A stretch of 64,000 bases of DNA from Pseudoalteromonas sp. NBT06-2 (GCF_002276045.1 NZ_NQMR01000013.1:1-64000); one strand, 5' to 3'; shown: positions 17,846-27,861, counted from the stretch's first letter. Numbers and translations: made by a program. Notes: generated by a model not told the origin, from the sequence alone.

Positions 17846-19336
17846 TCAAGCATTAGTCACTTCAATATTATTCGTTTGGACAAACTCAGAATTCGTTTCT
17901 TTAATAAATATCACTGAAACAGCGCCTAAAACCATAGAGCCACCAGCAAGCATGATAATATTAATCGCCTGATTTTCAAAAACAGTACTTAAGATCCAAC
18001 CAGCTAAAATACCCGAAACAATTTGCGGTGCAGCAATAGTAAAGTTAAATATTCCCATATATACACCCGTTTTTTGGAGCGGTAATGAACCAGCCAAAAT
18101 AGCATAAGGTAAAGCTAGGATAGCCGCCCAAGCAATCCCCACTCCTATCATAGGAATAAATAGTGTAACAGCCCCTTTAGGTACTGTTATTTCAGTGATA
18201 AATAAATTAACTAAGGTAGGCTCAGTGTTTGAAATCAGCATAAAACTTAAATAACCTAAACCACCCGCTAATAATGAAAGTGAATACACCAACTTGCGGC
18301 CAAACGTATTTGCCAATTTTGCTAAAACGATTGAGAAAAAAGCCGCAAATAAAGAATATGCGGCAAATAATATACCTACCCAATCGCCAGCCGCTCCTTT
18401 AGCTTGTGCGATATGTTCTGGTACACCTCCAGCAGATTGAATATAAGTAGGATCAAACCACTTTACGTCTATTCCCCAAACATGTTGCGCAATTGCAGGC
18501 ATGGTATATACCCACATAATGAACAAAGCAAACCAAGAAAAAAATTGCACTACAGCTAAACGTTTCATTACTACTGGCATAGATTTCATTAAACCAACAA
18601 AATCTTTCAGTTTTTCAGTCAGTGTTTTCTCTTGTGCTTGTTCTTTAGCGACTTCATCACTATCCATACCTTTAAATGCATAATATTCTTTAGGTGCATA
18701 TTCTTTTGTTCTAAATACAGTCCAAAGCACAGTACCTAAAAGTACAGTAGCACCGATATAAAATGCCCACACAACAGAAGGCGCAATACTGCCTGCTTTT
18801 GAAGTATTTTCCAGGCCCACAACATTAGTTAGTACAAAAGGTAAAATTGAACCAACAACGGCACCTATATTAATTAGGAAAGCTTGAATTGAATAACCTT
18901 GATTCATTTGCTTGTCTGGTACCATATCTGATACCAAGGCACGAAATGGCTGAAAAGCAATATTAAATGATGCATCCATTACGGCTAACATCATGGCACC
19001 AAATAACATCGGCGTTATAAATGCAACAAATAACGGCGCATTAGGCATTAATAACATGCCAACAGTGGCAGAGATTGCACCTATTAATATATAAGGGTTA
19101 CGTCGGCCAAATCGATTCCAAGTACGATCCGATGCAGAGCCAACTAACGGTTGGATCAATAACCCCATAATAGGCGCTACTAACCAAAATAATGACAGTG
19201 AATGCAGATCTGCACCCAAATCTGATAAAATTCGGCTCACATTTGCATTTTGTAATGCAAAACCAAATTGCACCCCTAAAAAACCAAAACTAACATTCCA
19301 TATCTGCCAAAAACTTAACTTAGGTTTATTATTCAT
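17846..19336 (-). CDS. MFS sugar transporter, maltose/maltodextrin type (SLC45/GPH-like)
   Basis: Twelve-helix major facilitator of 496 residues. The N-terminal FWQIWNVSFGFLGVQFGFAL and the loop SDRTWNRFGRRNPYI match the family of inner-membrane alpha-glucoside importers found in TonB-receptor starch clusters. It overlaps the end of the alpha-amylase gene by 8 bp, so the two are co-translated. The pair would split exported maltodextrins in the periplasm and bring the products into the cytoplasm, where the GH13 enzyme at 27980 can finish hydrolysis. Expression is probably controlled from the operator at 21282 upstream of the amylase gene. Confidence 0.9.
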   Translation of the reverse strand: MNNKPKLSFWQIWNVSFGFLGVQFGFALQNANVSRILSDLGADLHSLSLFWLVAPIMGLLIQPLVGSASDRTWNRFGRRNPYILIGAISATVGMLLMPNAPLFVAFITPMLFGAMMLAVMDASFNIAFQPFRALVSDMVPDKQMNQGYSIQAFLINIGAVVGSILPFVLTNVVGLENTSKAGSIAPSVVWAFYIGATVLLGTVLWTVFRTKEYAPKEYYAFKGMDSDEVAKEQAQEKTLTEKLKDFVGLMKSMPVVMKRLAVVQFFSWFALFIMWVYTMPAIAQHVWGIDVKWFDPTYIQSAGGVPEHIAQAKGAAGDWVGILFAAYSLFAAFFSIVLAKLANTFGRKLVYSLSLLAGGLGYLSFMLISNTEPTLVNLFITEITVPKGAVTLFIPMIGVGIAWAAILALPYAILAGSLPLQKTGVYMGIFNFTIAAPQIVSGILAGWILSTVFENQAINIIMLAGGSMVLGAVSVIFIKETNSEFVQTNNIEVTNA

Positions 19337-21218
19337 TATTTTTTCTCACTTTATAAACTAAAGACCCGAGTGCCGGTATATTTAATTTTATTAATCCTTG
19401 ACCATTTTTCACTATAAGTGCGTTAGTATCACCAGATAACGCATCTACTAAAGTATATTGCCCATTGTTCAGTTGCCATTGTGTTATTAATTTTTTAGAT
19501 ATTGATACTTCAAGTTTAGCTTCTGATGTATCAAATTGATTGATCACGATATAGCTTTGTTTTTCATTAAAGCGGGTAAAAGCTAATAATGATGATTTCT
19601 TTTCTTCTTGTTTTATTTCAAGTGGTGAAAACGCGCCATCTGCAAAAATACTATCGTGAGATAAGTTTAATAAACGACTATAAAAAGTGCGTAAGATTTG
19701 TTCTTTCTCAGTTAACAAGCCGCCATCAAATTTACCTTTATTCATCCATCGTTGATGAGCAGGTACACCAATATAATCAAAAATACTTGTGCGACTCGGT
19801 TTGCCAAATCCTGCATCTTCAGAGCCATCTTCACCTAACTCTTGACCAAAATATAATAAATTAGGTGCAGCACTTATTAAGCTAGAGACCACCATAGCCG
19901 GTTTACCTTTATTGCCATCCCCTGCAAATTCGGGGCTAGCAATGCGTTGTTCATCATGATTTTCTAAAAAATGTAACATGTGCTCAGAAATATCTGAAGA
20001 TTTTTCAAATGAGGTGAAAAGTGTTTTTGCATCTTGTTTACCCTGCATGATAGCTTTCAACGTGTCATAAAAATCGACCTTATCATATAAATAATCCATT
20101 TTTCCTAATTGAATAAATGGACGGTACAAACTTGGATTATAAACTTCAGCAAGAATAAAGGCATCTGGATTTTTTACTTTGATAGAAGAATTTAAAAAAC
20201 TCCAAAACTCAACAGGTACCATTTCTGCCATATCATATCTAAATCCATCTACGCCCTTATCTACCCAATAAAGCGTAATATCACGAAATTTATACCAGCT
20301 ATCAGGTAAGTCTTTATTCTGCCAAAAATCAAAATGAGCTTCATAACCCAACTTTTCATAACCTTTAGGGAGACTTGGGAAGTCATAACTGCCATCAGGT
20401 TTAACACCATAGTTAACTTTTACAGTCTCATACCAATCATTAAAATGAGGTTGTGCTTTACGACTACCATTACCTGTCCACTTTGCTGGTGATTCTAAAA
20501 ACTGACCGTCCGCTAAAATATGTTTATCACCACCTAATGTTTGATAATCATTTAAAGACTCTGGCACCTTGAAATCTTCTCCAACAACATAATAAAAGTT
20601 ATTATTTTTAGCATATTCTAGGCTAGTATCATCATTGGCACCAAAATCAGACACTCCTTGAGGGTTAGATAATGACTTATAATTTCGCGCAATATGATTA
20701 GGTACTATATCTATAATGACCTTCATATCATGTTGATGAGTACGTTTGATCAGTGATACAAATTCGTTTAAGCGGTTTTTAGGGTTTATTGCAAGATCTG
20801 GATTAACATTATAATAATCTTTTATGGCGTATGGTGAGCCCGCACGTCCTTTAACGATATCAGGGTCGTCATGGCTAATACCAAATTTAGAATAATCAGC
20901 AATTACACCATGATGTAATACCCCTGTATACCAAACATGGCTTACACCAAGGGCTTTTATTTCTGTTAAAGCGACATCTGTGAAATCATTAAATTTACCT
21001 ACACCATTTTCTTCAAGTGTTCCCCATACCTTATTATTTGTATTTTTATTACCAAATAAACGCGTAAACACCTGGTATATCACCGGCTTTGTTTGGGTTA
21101 GTACTTGAGGGTGAGCTTGTTTTCTCGCACTTTCGCAAGACGTTAATGTGCCAACACCGATTACTAAGCATGACAGCAGTACAAGTTTCGATTGTTTTAA
21201 TGTTTTTTGATACGTCAC
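19329..21218 (-). CDS. Alpha-amylase family (GH13) lipoprotein
   Basis: Secreted glycoside hydrolase that cleaves alpha-1,4-glucans. The signal peptide ends with lipobox LTSC (Cys28), so it should be a periplasmic or outer-membrane lipoprotein. GH13 catalytic residues are all visible: nucleophile D329 in DGFRYDMAE, acid/base E358 in AEVYNP and D422 in ENHDEQR. Conserved region I is DIVPNH. Length is 629 residues with a C-terminal beta domain. An operator-like palindrome (21282-21295) sits 64 bp upstream of the start. It leads an operon with the MFS transporter. Confidence 0.93.
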   Translation of the reverse strand: MTYQKTLKQSKLVLLSCLVIGVGTLTSCESARKQAHPQVLTQTKPVIYQVFTRLFGNKNTNNKVWGTLEENGVGKFNDFTDVALTEIKALGVSHVWYTGVLHHGVIADYSKFGISHDDPDIVKGRAGSPYAIKDYYNVNPDLAINPKNRLNEFVSLIKRTHQHDMKVIIDIVPNHIARNYKSLSNPQGVSDFGANDDTSLEYAKNNNFYYVVGEDFKVPESLNDYQTLGGDKHILADGQFLESPAKWTGNGSRKAQPHFNDWYETVKVNYGVKPDGSYDFPSLPKGYEKLGYEAHFDFWQNKDLPDSWYKFRDITLYWVDKGVDGFRYDMAEMVPVEFWSFLNSSIKVKNPDAFILAEVYNPSLYRPFIQLGKMDYLYDKVDFYDTLKAIMQGKQDAKTLFTSFEKSSDISEHMLHFLENHDEQRIASPEFAGDGNKGKPAMVVSSLISAAPNLLYFGQELGEDGSEDAGFGKPSRTSIFDYIGVPAHQRWMNKGKFDGGLLTEKEQILRTFYSRLLNLSHDSIFADGAFSPLEIKQEEKKSSLLAFTRFNEKQSYIVINQFDTSEAKLEVSISKKLITQWQLNNGQYTLVDALSGDTNALIVKNGQGLIKLNIPALGSLVYKVRKNNE

Positions 21219-21281
21219 TTTATGAACCTTTAGTTGCCTGTATCAAAATACTAATCTTAACCTGCGCTGACTAACATGCCT

Positions 21282-21295
21282 TGCATACGTATTCA
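21282..21295. promoter_or_regulatory. LacI-type operator, alpha-glucan regulon site 1
   Basis: TGCATACGTATTCA, a near-perfect palindrome around ATACGTAT, upstream of the amylase-MFS operon. The identical 14-mer occurs at 27399 before the TonB receptor and a close variant at 27848 before the glucosidase. The CG-centred palindrome is typical of LacI-family operators. Confidence 0.75.
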
Positions 21296-21365
21296 GTGTG
21301 AATTAATCTTATTTTTATTTAATCACACCATAATTAATAAACACTCGAGAGCAAACTTTGTTGGT

Positions 21366-22715
21366 TTAATCCTCTTCTAATGCACTTAGCATATCAACTA
21401 ACTGGGATAAGTGGCTAAATCTCACATCTATTTCAGAATCCTCACTCCCAAATTTTTTCCTTAATTTAGCTAAATTATTTTGAGCTGCAAATGAATCTTC
21501 AGAGCCAAACCAAGACACAAATGCATCGAGTGATTCTTGTTGCTTAATTACCTTTTGATCCGCTTCAACATCATCCAGTTTTGTTTCTAGCCCTTCATTT
21601 AAATTACTTTGATCTGCCAAATCAAATTGACTGATGCTTGATACTTCACCATTTTCTTTTAAGTAAACGCTAGACTTTTGGATCGTACCCAAAGCATTAT
21701 TATGACTATCTTTTAAAGTAAAGTTATTATCTGCACTACCTAAATAAATGGCTCCGATTCCCGCATCTTTAATAGACGTTAACTGTTTATCACCATTGTC
21801 ATTTAAATGCCAAATCTGTAATTGTTCAAAAATGGCATCATTTTCATCAATCCACATATTACCGTCGTCGTCATGTACCGCTAATTCCTTAAATCCTTGT
21901 CCCGACACACCACCAAACATTTCAGAACCATTATTAATATCACCATCTTGATTTTTATCTAATACTAAAAATCCTGAACCTTGTCCAATAAAAGCTAAAT
22001 TCTCTTTGTCACCATCATTATCAATATCAAAATCAAATTTAACTTGGCTAAAAGCAGGACCATTTCCCGCGATATCGAGTACTAAGGGATCATAAACGAA
22101 TGGGCTTGTAGTATTTGAAATACTGAGTTGCTCTTGTTTAAAGTAACTTCGTTCCATTGACAGTGATAAATCAAAATTAATAGTTCGTCCATCAGCTAAA
22201 ATCACCTCTCCTTGTGCTTGAAATTGCATTGTTTCTAGCTCATATTCAATAAAATGAGATGACATAAAAAACTGACCAGCTTGTAAATCTTCGCTTCCTT
22301 GAAAACTTACTGATTCACTTTTGTTTTGTAAAGAACCTTGAGTTAAACTTAATGATTGGTTTTGTGAAGTAGAGGCTACATTTTCTGAATTATTTTGCCA
22401 TGAAGTAATTGATAAGTTTTGACCAACAAAATCTGAGATTAAGCTTTCTATATTACTTTCATGTCGTAACGAATATGAATTAGAGTTTAAACTGGTTATA
22501 TTTGAAGATGATAATTGCCGATTTCTGTTAGCTGCGATTTCTCTAGCCGTATATGTATATTGTGTATCAACAACCGAAATCGAGCCGGCAAGCTGTATAC
22601 CGTCTTGGTTTTCAGTATTTCGAGTTGCTGACGAAATAAGTTGTCGTTGTTCAAAGTCAAGTGAATGGCGAGAATGTTCAACAGCCATATCGAGCCGATA
22701 ATTATCAATTTTCAT
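21366..22715 (-). CDS. EF-hand-like calcium-binding protein of unknown function
   Basis: About 449 residues without a signal peptide. The first 200 are Ser/Gln/Asn-rich and low in complexity. The central part has tandem calcium-loop motifs: DIDNDGDKENLAF (about residue 228), DKNQDGDINNGSEMFG (about 250) and DDDGNMWIDENDAIF (about 285). These are the EF-hand or dockerin-like repeats seen in large hypothetical proteins of Vibrio and Alteromonadales. A Glu-rich C-terminal tail follows. The ATG at 22715 (MKIDNYRLDM) resembles the family start; another ATG lies four codons upstream. It follows the halogenase gene on the same strand. Its role and cell location are unknown. Confidence 0.75.
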   Translation of the reverse strand: MKIDNYRLDMAVEHSRHSLDFEQRQLISSATRNTENQDGIQLAGSISVVDTQYTYTAREIAANRNRQLSSSNITSLNSNSYSLRHESNIESLISDFVGQNLSITSWQNNSENVASTSQNQSLSLTQGSLQNKSESVSFQGSEDLQAGQFFMSSHFIEYELETMQFQAQGEVILADGRTINFDLSLSMERSYFKQEQLSISNTTSPFVYDPLVLDIAGNGPAFSQVKFDFDIDNDGDKENLAFIGQGSGFLVLDKNQDGDINNGSEMFGGVSGQGFKELAVHDDDGNMWIDENDAIFEQLQIWHLNDNGDKQLTSIKDAGIGAIYLGSADNNFTLKDSHNNALGTIQKSSVYLKENGEVSSISQFDLADQSNLNEGLETKLDDVEADQKVIKQQESLDAFVSWFGSEDSFAAQNNLAKLRKKFGSEDSEIDVRFSHLSQLVDMLSALEED

Positions 22716-22845
22716 ATCAATACACATCCGTGGTAGTGAGTTTTAAATGTATGATTTTATATCGGCCAAAGTTTGAATGATCTGAGCAATACTTTCCTGT
22801 TATTACCGTTTTTCTATTTTACTGTGTACTTATCAATAATTATGA

Positions 22846-24336
22846 CTATAAAGCCTCTAAAAATATTTTATGTGAAGCTAAATTATCTACTGTTCGATCT
22901 ATTAATATTTTTAAGTTCTTCATTAAATCAAAAATTTGTTCATCTGATAAAGAGTTGGCTATAGGATGATAATCTTGTGGTATTAAATTCTGACCTATCA
23001 TGACTTGTTGCCAAGCTATCTCAGTAAACAACTCATCTTGTTCACGAAAAACTTTACCTGATTGTGCAAATAAAGCCATTTTTTTTGTTAATGTATCTGG
23101 TACTTCCATTCTCTGACATGCCCGCCAAAAATCACTATCATCTCTTTGATTTAATTTGTAATGCAAAATAATAAAGTCTCGCATTTGTTTTGACTCTATT
23201 TTAGATTGACGGTTAAATTCCGTTACTTCCATTGATTTAATACCGCTATGTGGAAAGAGTTTAACTAAACGAATTGCTGCTGTTTGAATTAAATGAATAT
23301 TAGTTGACTCTAATGGCTCAAAAAAACCATTTGATAACCCTATCGCAACAACATTTTTGTTCCATTGTTTACGTCGTACTCCAGTTTTAAATGGGATAAC
23401 TTTTGGTTCAGCTAAAGGCTTGCCATCTAAATGAGAAAGTAATTTGTCTTTAGCTTGTTCATCTGTCATATATTTACTTGAATAAACTAAGCCATTACCT
23501 ATTCTATGCTGCAAAGGAATTCGCCATTGCCAACCCGATTCATGGGCTGTTGAACGCGTATAAGGCGTTAGCGACTCAACTGACTCGCACGGTACTACTA
23601 TTGCGCGATCACAAGGTAACCAATGAGAATAATCTTCAAATCCTGTACTTAAAGTTTGTTCAATTAAAAGTGCTTTTAGACCTGTACAATCTACAAATAA
23701 ATCACCTTCAATTATTCTTCCTGCTTCAAGAACAATGTTTTTAACAAAACCAGAGTTATCATTTAAGTTAACTTGATTTACAATACCTTCAATGCGATTT
23801 ACCCCCATACTTTGGCTAAATGTACTCAGTAGTTTGGCATATAAACCTGCATCAAAATGATAGGCATATTCAACACCAGGTAAATTTGTACCTTCAATAC
23901 CAGATAGCTTTTTGAATTTATTTTTTTTGGCTGCCTGATAGTTAACTGAATAGTCCCAATAATTTGAAGTATTTCCACCTTGTTTGGCTTTTAGCCAAAA
24001 GTGATGAAAATCACAAAAAGGAAAATTTTTACCTATGCCACCAAATGCATGCATATAGCTATCGCCTAGCTTGCCCCAATTATCAAATTCAATGCCTAGT
24101 TTTATTGTCGCTTTTGTTTCTTGTATAAATATTTTTTCATCTAAGCCGATGGCATTATTTAAATGAATAAGAGGAGGGATTGTCGCTTCGCCAACGCCTA
24201 TAGTGCCAATTTCATCTGATTCAACAAGTGTGATATCAACTGTTTTACCTAACGTTTTTGCCATTAAAGCCGCAGTGATCCAGCCCGCTGTACCGCCACC
24301 TACAATAACGACTTTTTGAATTTTATTGTTATGCAT
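22846..24336 (-). CDS. Flavin-dependent tryptophan-halogenase family protein
   Basis: A 496-residue protein of the FADH2-dependent halogenase family. FAD-binding GGGTAGW lies at residues 13-19. The candidate catalytic lysine K79 (ATIKLGIEF) aligns with PrnA Lys79, the halogenase motif is WQWRIP, and GFFEPLEST comes later in the protein. All key elements of true halogenases are therefore present, but in the Alteromonadales these genes travel with TonB receptors for sugars and no product is known. The ATG at 24336 has GGAGAGG close upstream; an upstream TTG is less likely. It lies downstream of the TonB receptor, separated by an internal terminator-like hairpin. Confidence 0.9.
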   Translation of the reverse strand: MHNNKIQKVVIVGGGTAGWITAALMAKTLGKTVDITLVESDEIGTIGVGEATIPPLIHLNNAIGLDEKIFIQETKATIKLGIEFDNWGKLGDSYMHAFGGIGKNFPFCDFHHFWLKAKQGGNTSNYWDYSVNYQAAKKNKFKKLSGIEGTNLPGVEYAYHFDAGLYAKLLSTFSQSMGVNRIEGIVNQVNLNDNSGFVKNIVLEAGRIIEGDLFVDCTGLKALLIEQTLSTGFEDYSHWLPCDRAIVVPCESVESLTPYTRSTAHESGWQWRIPLQHRIGNGLVYSSKYMTDEQAKDKLLSHLDGKPLAEPKVIPFKTGVRRKQWNKNVVAIGLSNGFFEPLESTNIHLIQTAAIRLVKLFPHSGIKSMEVTEFNRQSKIESKQMRDFIILHYKLNQRDDSDFWRACQRMEVPDTLTKKMALFAQSGKVFREQDELFTEIAWQQVMIGQNLIPQDYHPIANSLSDEQIFDLMKNLKILIDRTVDNLASHKIFLEAL

Positions 24337-24360
24337 TACCCTCTCCAATCTCGCACTAAC

Positions 24361-24392
24361 AAAAAAGCCCCTGAAAAATAAATTTCAAGGGC
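24361..24392 (-). terminator. Terminator/attenuator between TonB receptor and halogenase genes
   Basis: On the minus strand, AAGCCCTTGAAA pairs with TTTCAGGGGCTT (one wobble) and is followed by TTTTTT. It should reduce read-through from the receptor gene into the halogenase gene. Confidence 0.8.
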
Positions 24393-24417
24393 TTATGTTT
24401 TTCATTATAAACTTTTA

Positions 24418-27270
24418 TTAAAACTTGTAGCTTAGTCCAAGTAAATAAGTACGACCATAATCTTGGTAATCACGTACTTGTAACTTGTTATCACCACTTA
24501 ATGTGGTAAACGGTTCTTCCGTAATATTTTGAACTTGGAATGATACTGATAATCCTTGAAGGTTTTCATTATCAAATTCTTCAAAACTATAGCCCAATTG
24601 CGCATCCCAAATTGTTTCACCTAAGATATCAACTTGTTGAGATTTAAAACCGATACCGTATACATCGCCTTTAAAGTCACTACGTTTACGCATGCTAGCA
24701 CGGGCTTGGAAACCTGATTTTTCATAGTAAAATGTCAAGCTTTGAATGGTATCTGATAAACCTGGTAATTCGTATTCTTCACCATTTTGGTCTTCCATAT
24801 CAGATTCAATACCCGTATGGCTAGCCATTAAACCAAAACCATCTAAAGAGTCAGCAAATAAATTTAACGGTAAAGTAACTGCTAGCTCGTAACCCCAAAG
24901 GTCACCACCACCGCCATTCACTTTACGACTACCACTACCTTTAGAATGTTCTGGCACTATGCCTGTTGCCGGATCTGCAACGCCAGTCATATCTACTTCA
25001 AAGGTTTCATCAAATATCCACTGATTAATATCTTTATGGAATAATGCAACAGAGAAATAACCTTCATCATCAAAGTAGTTTTCATAAGATAAATCAATAC
25101 CCGTTGCTTCTTTTGGCTCTAATTGAGTATTTGCACCACTTACACTCCAATAATACCCTTCATTATTCACTTGCTCTGCGTTATAAGTTGCATTTATTGA
25201 AGCATGCATTTCATCCATTTTTGCGCGAGATATAGTTTTAGCAATACCAAAACGTAATGACTGAGATTCATCTAACTTCAAATTTAAATTAAGACTAGGT
25301 AAAAGGTGCGAATAACTATGACTCTCATAGTTAGGGGTTAATGCAACTAACTTACTCGAATCTATACTAACGTAAGCCCCCGTAGAAGACTGTTTAGTAT
25401 GTACATAACGTAAACCAACACCACCTGTTAATGCCATATCAGCTATTTCAGTATCAATATCAGCTTGTACAAATGCTGAAGAAATTTTTTCATCAACTGT
25501 CCATGAAGAAGTTGCATGTTTAGTATCAGTTAAGCTTTCTGCCAGTAACGAATAATAACCATCATCAATTAGACCTTTAGAGTCATAGGCTATCATGTCA
25601 CCCATGCCTATAAAGTCGAGTGATACTGAGCCTTTTCGATATTGCTCTGGTACCACTAAAGTGCCAGGAAAAGCATTTAATGTCATAAAGTAGCCTTCAG
25701 ACACTTTTTGCTTCTCTCTCTCCCTACGTGATACACCATAAGTTATTTTTGATACAAAATCAGACTCAATATTTTGTGTTGCGGCAAACTTTAATGCTTT
25801 TAATTCATCTTCTATCGTAGGTGTATTGATAAAACCGTCTTGACCTGTATCTTTTAATGGCGAATCACCATTAATACCTAACTTATTATTAAGCGCTGTA
25901 CTACCACCCCAAGATAACGGACCACCAAGTTGAATTAAGTTATAGTCACTATAATCAAGTTCATGGGAGAATGTTGCGCCTGTATTGCCAGAGTTAAACT
26001 CATAACCAATATTATCTGCTATACCTTGATCATTACCTCGCCCAGTACCTGAATAACTTTCCATGCTCCAAATTTTACGATCAACATTTGAATAACTTGC
26101 ATCAACCTCTAATGACCAATTATCATTTAAGTCGTATTGCGTATTAAAACCAAATGATGTTAATTCAGCCTTACGTTCTTCATGATCATTACGTACAACA
26201 ACACGCTGACCTTCAGTTGTACCGCTAGTTATAAAGTTTGAATCTAGGTCGACAATTGCATTATTGTCACGAAAAGAACCTTGACCCCAAGCAAATGGCA
26301 CTTCGATACCGCGTAAAATTTTAGTATCTAAAAAATCAACATATAATGCATCAAAAGTAATATGCAGTTGATCATTTGGCGTAGCTTCAATTACTAACAT
26401 AGTTGAATCACGTTCTAATTCAGATGAACGTACAAATGGTTTTGCACCACCCAAGACTGAAGCATTTGGATCTATATCATTTCCTGAAGAATCTTTATAT
26501 TGTACACATTCACCTGAAGTTTCATCACATGATTTATATCCTAACTCAGGATATCCCCATGCATTCCAACGTTTCTCTTGATTTGGCGAACTCATACTTG
26601 AATGTGCAAATGCAACGCCAATTGTATCGTCAGCGAATTGATCTAAATATGAAAAAGTCCCTCTAAAACCAGAATCTTCACCATCTGGATTTAATTTATC
26701 AAAGCTTGTCTTTTCAAATTGGGTATTAATTTGAATCACTTGACCATCTTGAGACAAAGGTTTGATAGTTTGCATATCAATCACACCCGCAATACCTTCA
26801 CCTTCCAGTGTGGCATTTGGTGTTTTATAAACAATAACGCCACTCATGATTTCAGATGGATATAAATCAAACTCTACGCCACGGTTATCACTAATTGAAA
26901 CTTGTTCACGGCCATTAAATGTAGTGCCACTTTCATTTTCACCAAAACCACGAATAGTAACCCTGCTTGCACGACCATCTAAGCGCTGTGCTGCTAAACC
27001 TGGTAAACGCGCAATTGACTCTGCAATGGATGAATCTGGTAATTTACCGATATCCTCTGCTGAAATAGATTCAACTACATTTGATGAAAAACGTTTAGTA
27101 TTAATAGATTCAACAATACTACGGCGAAATCCGCGTACTTCTATTACTTCAACTTCTTTAGCAGCTGCTTCTTTTTCTTTTTGTGTTTCTTCTGCTGCAT
27201 ATACTGAAAATGAACCTACTCCAGCACTTAATAAAGCGAGTGTTAATATACTTGGTTTGAATACTGACAT
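24418..27270 (-). CDS. TonB-dependent receptor (predicted alpha-glucan/maltodextrin uptake)
   Basis: Outer-membrane importer of 950 residues. The signal peptide MSVFKPSILTLALLSAG ends near VYAAEE. The TonB box is VEVIEVRGFRRS. The plug contains DIGKLPDSSIAESIARLPG and RVTIRGFGEN, and the barrel ends LLGLSYKF. This start subgroup (RGFRRSI..S...KR) is typical of carbohydrate receptors in Alteromonadales and Xanthomonadales. I prefer the ATG at 27270 because it begins the signal peptide; an ATG seven codons upstream (27291) is possible. The operator at 27399 and the amylase, MFS and glucosidase neighbours suggest maltodextrin as ligand, which is an inference. Confidence 0.92.
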   Translation of the reverse strand: MSVFKPSILTLALLSAGVGSFSVYAAEETQKEKEAAAKEVEVIEVRGFRRSIVESINTKRFSSNVVESISAEDIGKLPDSSIAESIARLPGLAAQRLDGRASRVTIRGFGENESGTTFNGREQVSISDNRGVEFDLYPSEIMSGVIVYKTPNATLEGEGIAGVIDMQTIKPLSQDGQVIQINTQFEKTSFDKLNPDGEDSGFRGTFSYLDQFADDTIGVAFAHSSMSSPNQEKRWNAWGYPELGYKSCDETSGECVQYKDSSGNDIDPNASVLGGAKPFVRSSELERDSTMLVIEATPNDQLHITFDALYVDFLDTKILRGIEVPFAWGQGSFRDNNAIVDLDSNFITSGTTEGQRVVVRNDHEERKAELTSFGFNTQYDLNDNWSLEVDASYSNVDRKIWSMESYSGTGRGNDQGIADNIGYEFNSGNTGATFSHELDYSDYNLIQLGGPLSWGGSTALNNKLGINGDSPLKDTGQDGFINTPTIEDELKALKFAATQNIESDFVSKITYGVSRREREKQKVSEGYFMTLNAFPGTLVVPEQYRKGSVSLDFIGMGDMIAYDSKGLIDDGYYSLLAESLTDTKHATSSWTVDEKISSAFVQADIDTEIADMALTGGVGLRYVHTKQSSTGAYVSIDSSKLVALTPNYESHSYSHLLPSLNLNLKLDESQSLRFGIAKTISRAKMDEMHASINATYNAEQVNNEGYYWSVSGANTQLEPKEATGIDLSYENYFDDEGYFSVALFHKDINQWIFDETFEVDMTGVADPATGIVPEHSKGSGSRKVNGGGGDLWGYELAVTLPLNLFADSLDGFGLMASHTGIESDMEDQNGEEYELPGLSDTIQSLTFYYEKSGFQARASMRKRSDFKGDVYGIGFKSQQVDILGETIWDAQLGYSFEEFDNENLQGLSVSFQVQNITEEPFTTLSGDNKLQVRDYQDYGRTYLLGLSYKF

Positions 27271-27398
27271 TTTATTACCCCGAATAACCATTTATTAGTT
27301 CCAATTTAAGTGCCATTACAAACTAGCCTTGCACCAAAATGGGTTGCATTTGTTGTCATAAAAATCATAACGGACACATTGCAACTGAGACAACTCAC

Positions 27399-27412
27399 TG
27401 CATACGTATTCA
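27399..27412. promoter_or_regulatory. LacI-type operator, alpha-glucan regulon site 2
   Basis: TGCATACGTATTCA, identical to the site at 21282, about 130 bp upstream of the TonB receptor start. Confidence 0.75.
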
Positions 27413-27847
27413 GTAAAATTTAGTTACATTTTTATTTACAAGTTAATAACAAACTTTGCTGCATATCACTTAAAAACAAAGGCTAAGCGTATATTAGTTG
27501 CATTCTTATACATTTTAATCTCAGTAACAACACTTAGCAGCTGATTATATATAGCAAACAGTTACATTTGATTAATTATAAATTATCGGTGAAAATCACA
27601 ACAATTTATTAAATTTTTGTAATTCGATAAAATACAAAAATAAACCAATTGGTAATACCAATCCTTTAATTTAAAAAAAATAATAAAAAGCAGTAAAAAT
27701 AGACTGTAGGGATAGTTCCATTACAAATAAGTGCATTACTTAAATTCAAGAAAATTAAATTGGTCAATATAAACTTAAAAAACAACCTTTCTTTATTAAA
27801 ACTCCCTCAAAAATATCTTTGGCTCATATTTTATAAATTAATTTTTA
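27413..27847. other. AT-rich intergenic stretch without a gene
   Basis: About 435 bp between the receptor and glucosidase operators. I see no credible coding frame or RNA gene. The only structured item is the palindrome at 27648-27662. Confidence 0.6.
27648..27662. promoter_or_regulatory. Palindrome ATTGGTAATACCAAT, possible operator
   Basis: A perfect 15-bp palindrome in the receptor-glucosidase gap. It resembles GntR-type (UxuR/ExuR-like) sites with a TTGGTA half-site. No such regulator is visible here, so the assignment is weak. Confidence 0.3.
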
Positions 27848-27861
27848 TGCATACGTATGTA
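27848..27861. promoter_or_regulatory. LacI-type operator, alpha-glucan regulon site 3
   Basis: TGCATACGTATGTA, 119 bp before the glucosidase start and sharing the ATACGTAT core with sites 1 and 2. A degenerate half-conserved copy, ATCACGTATGCT, lies at 27884-27895. Confidence 0.7.
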
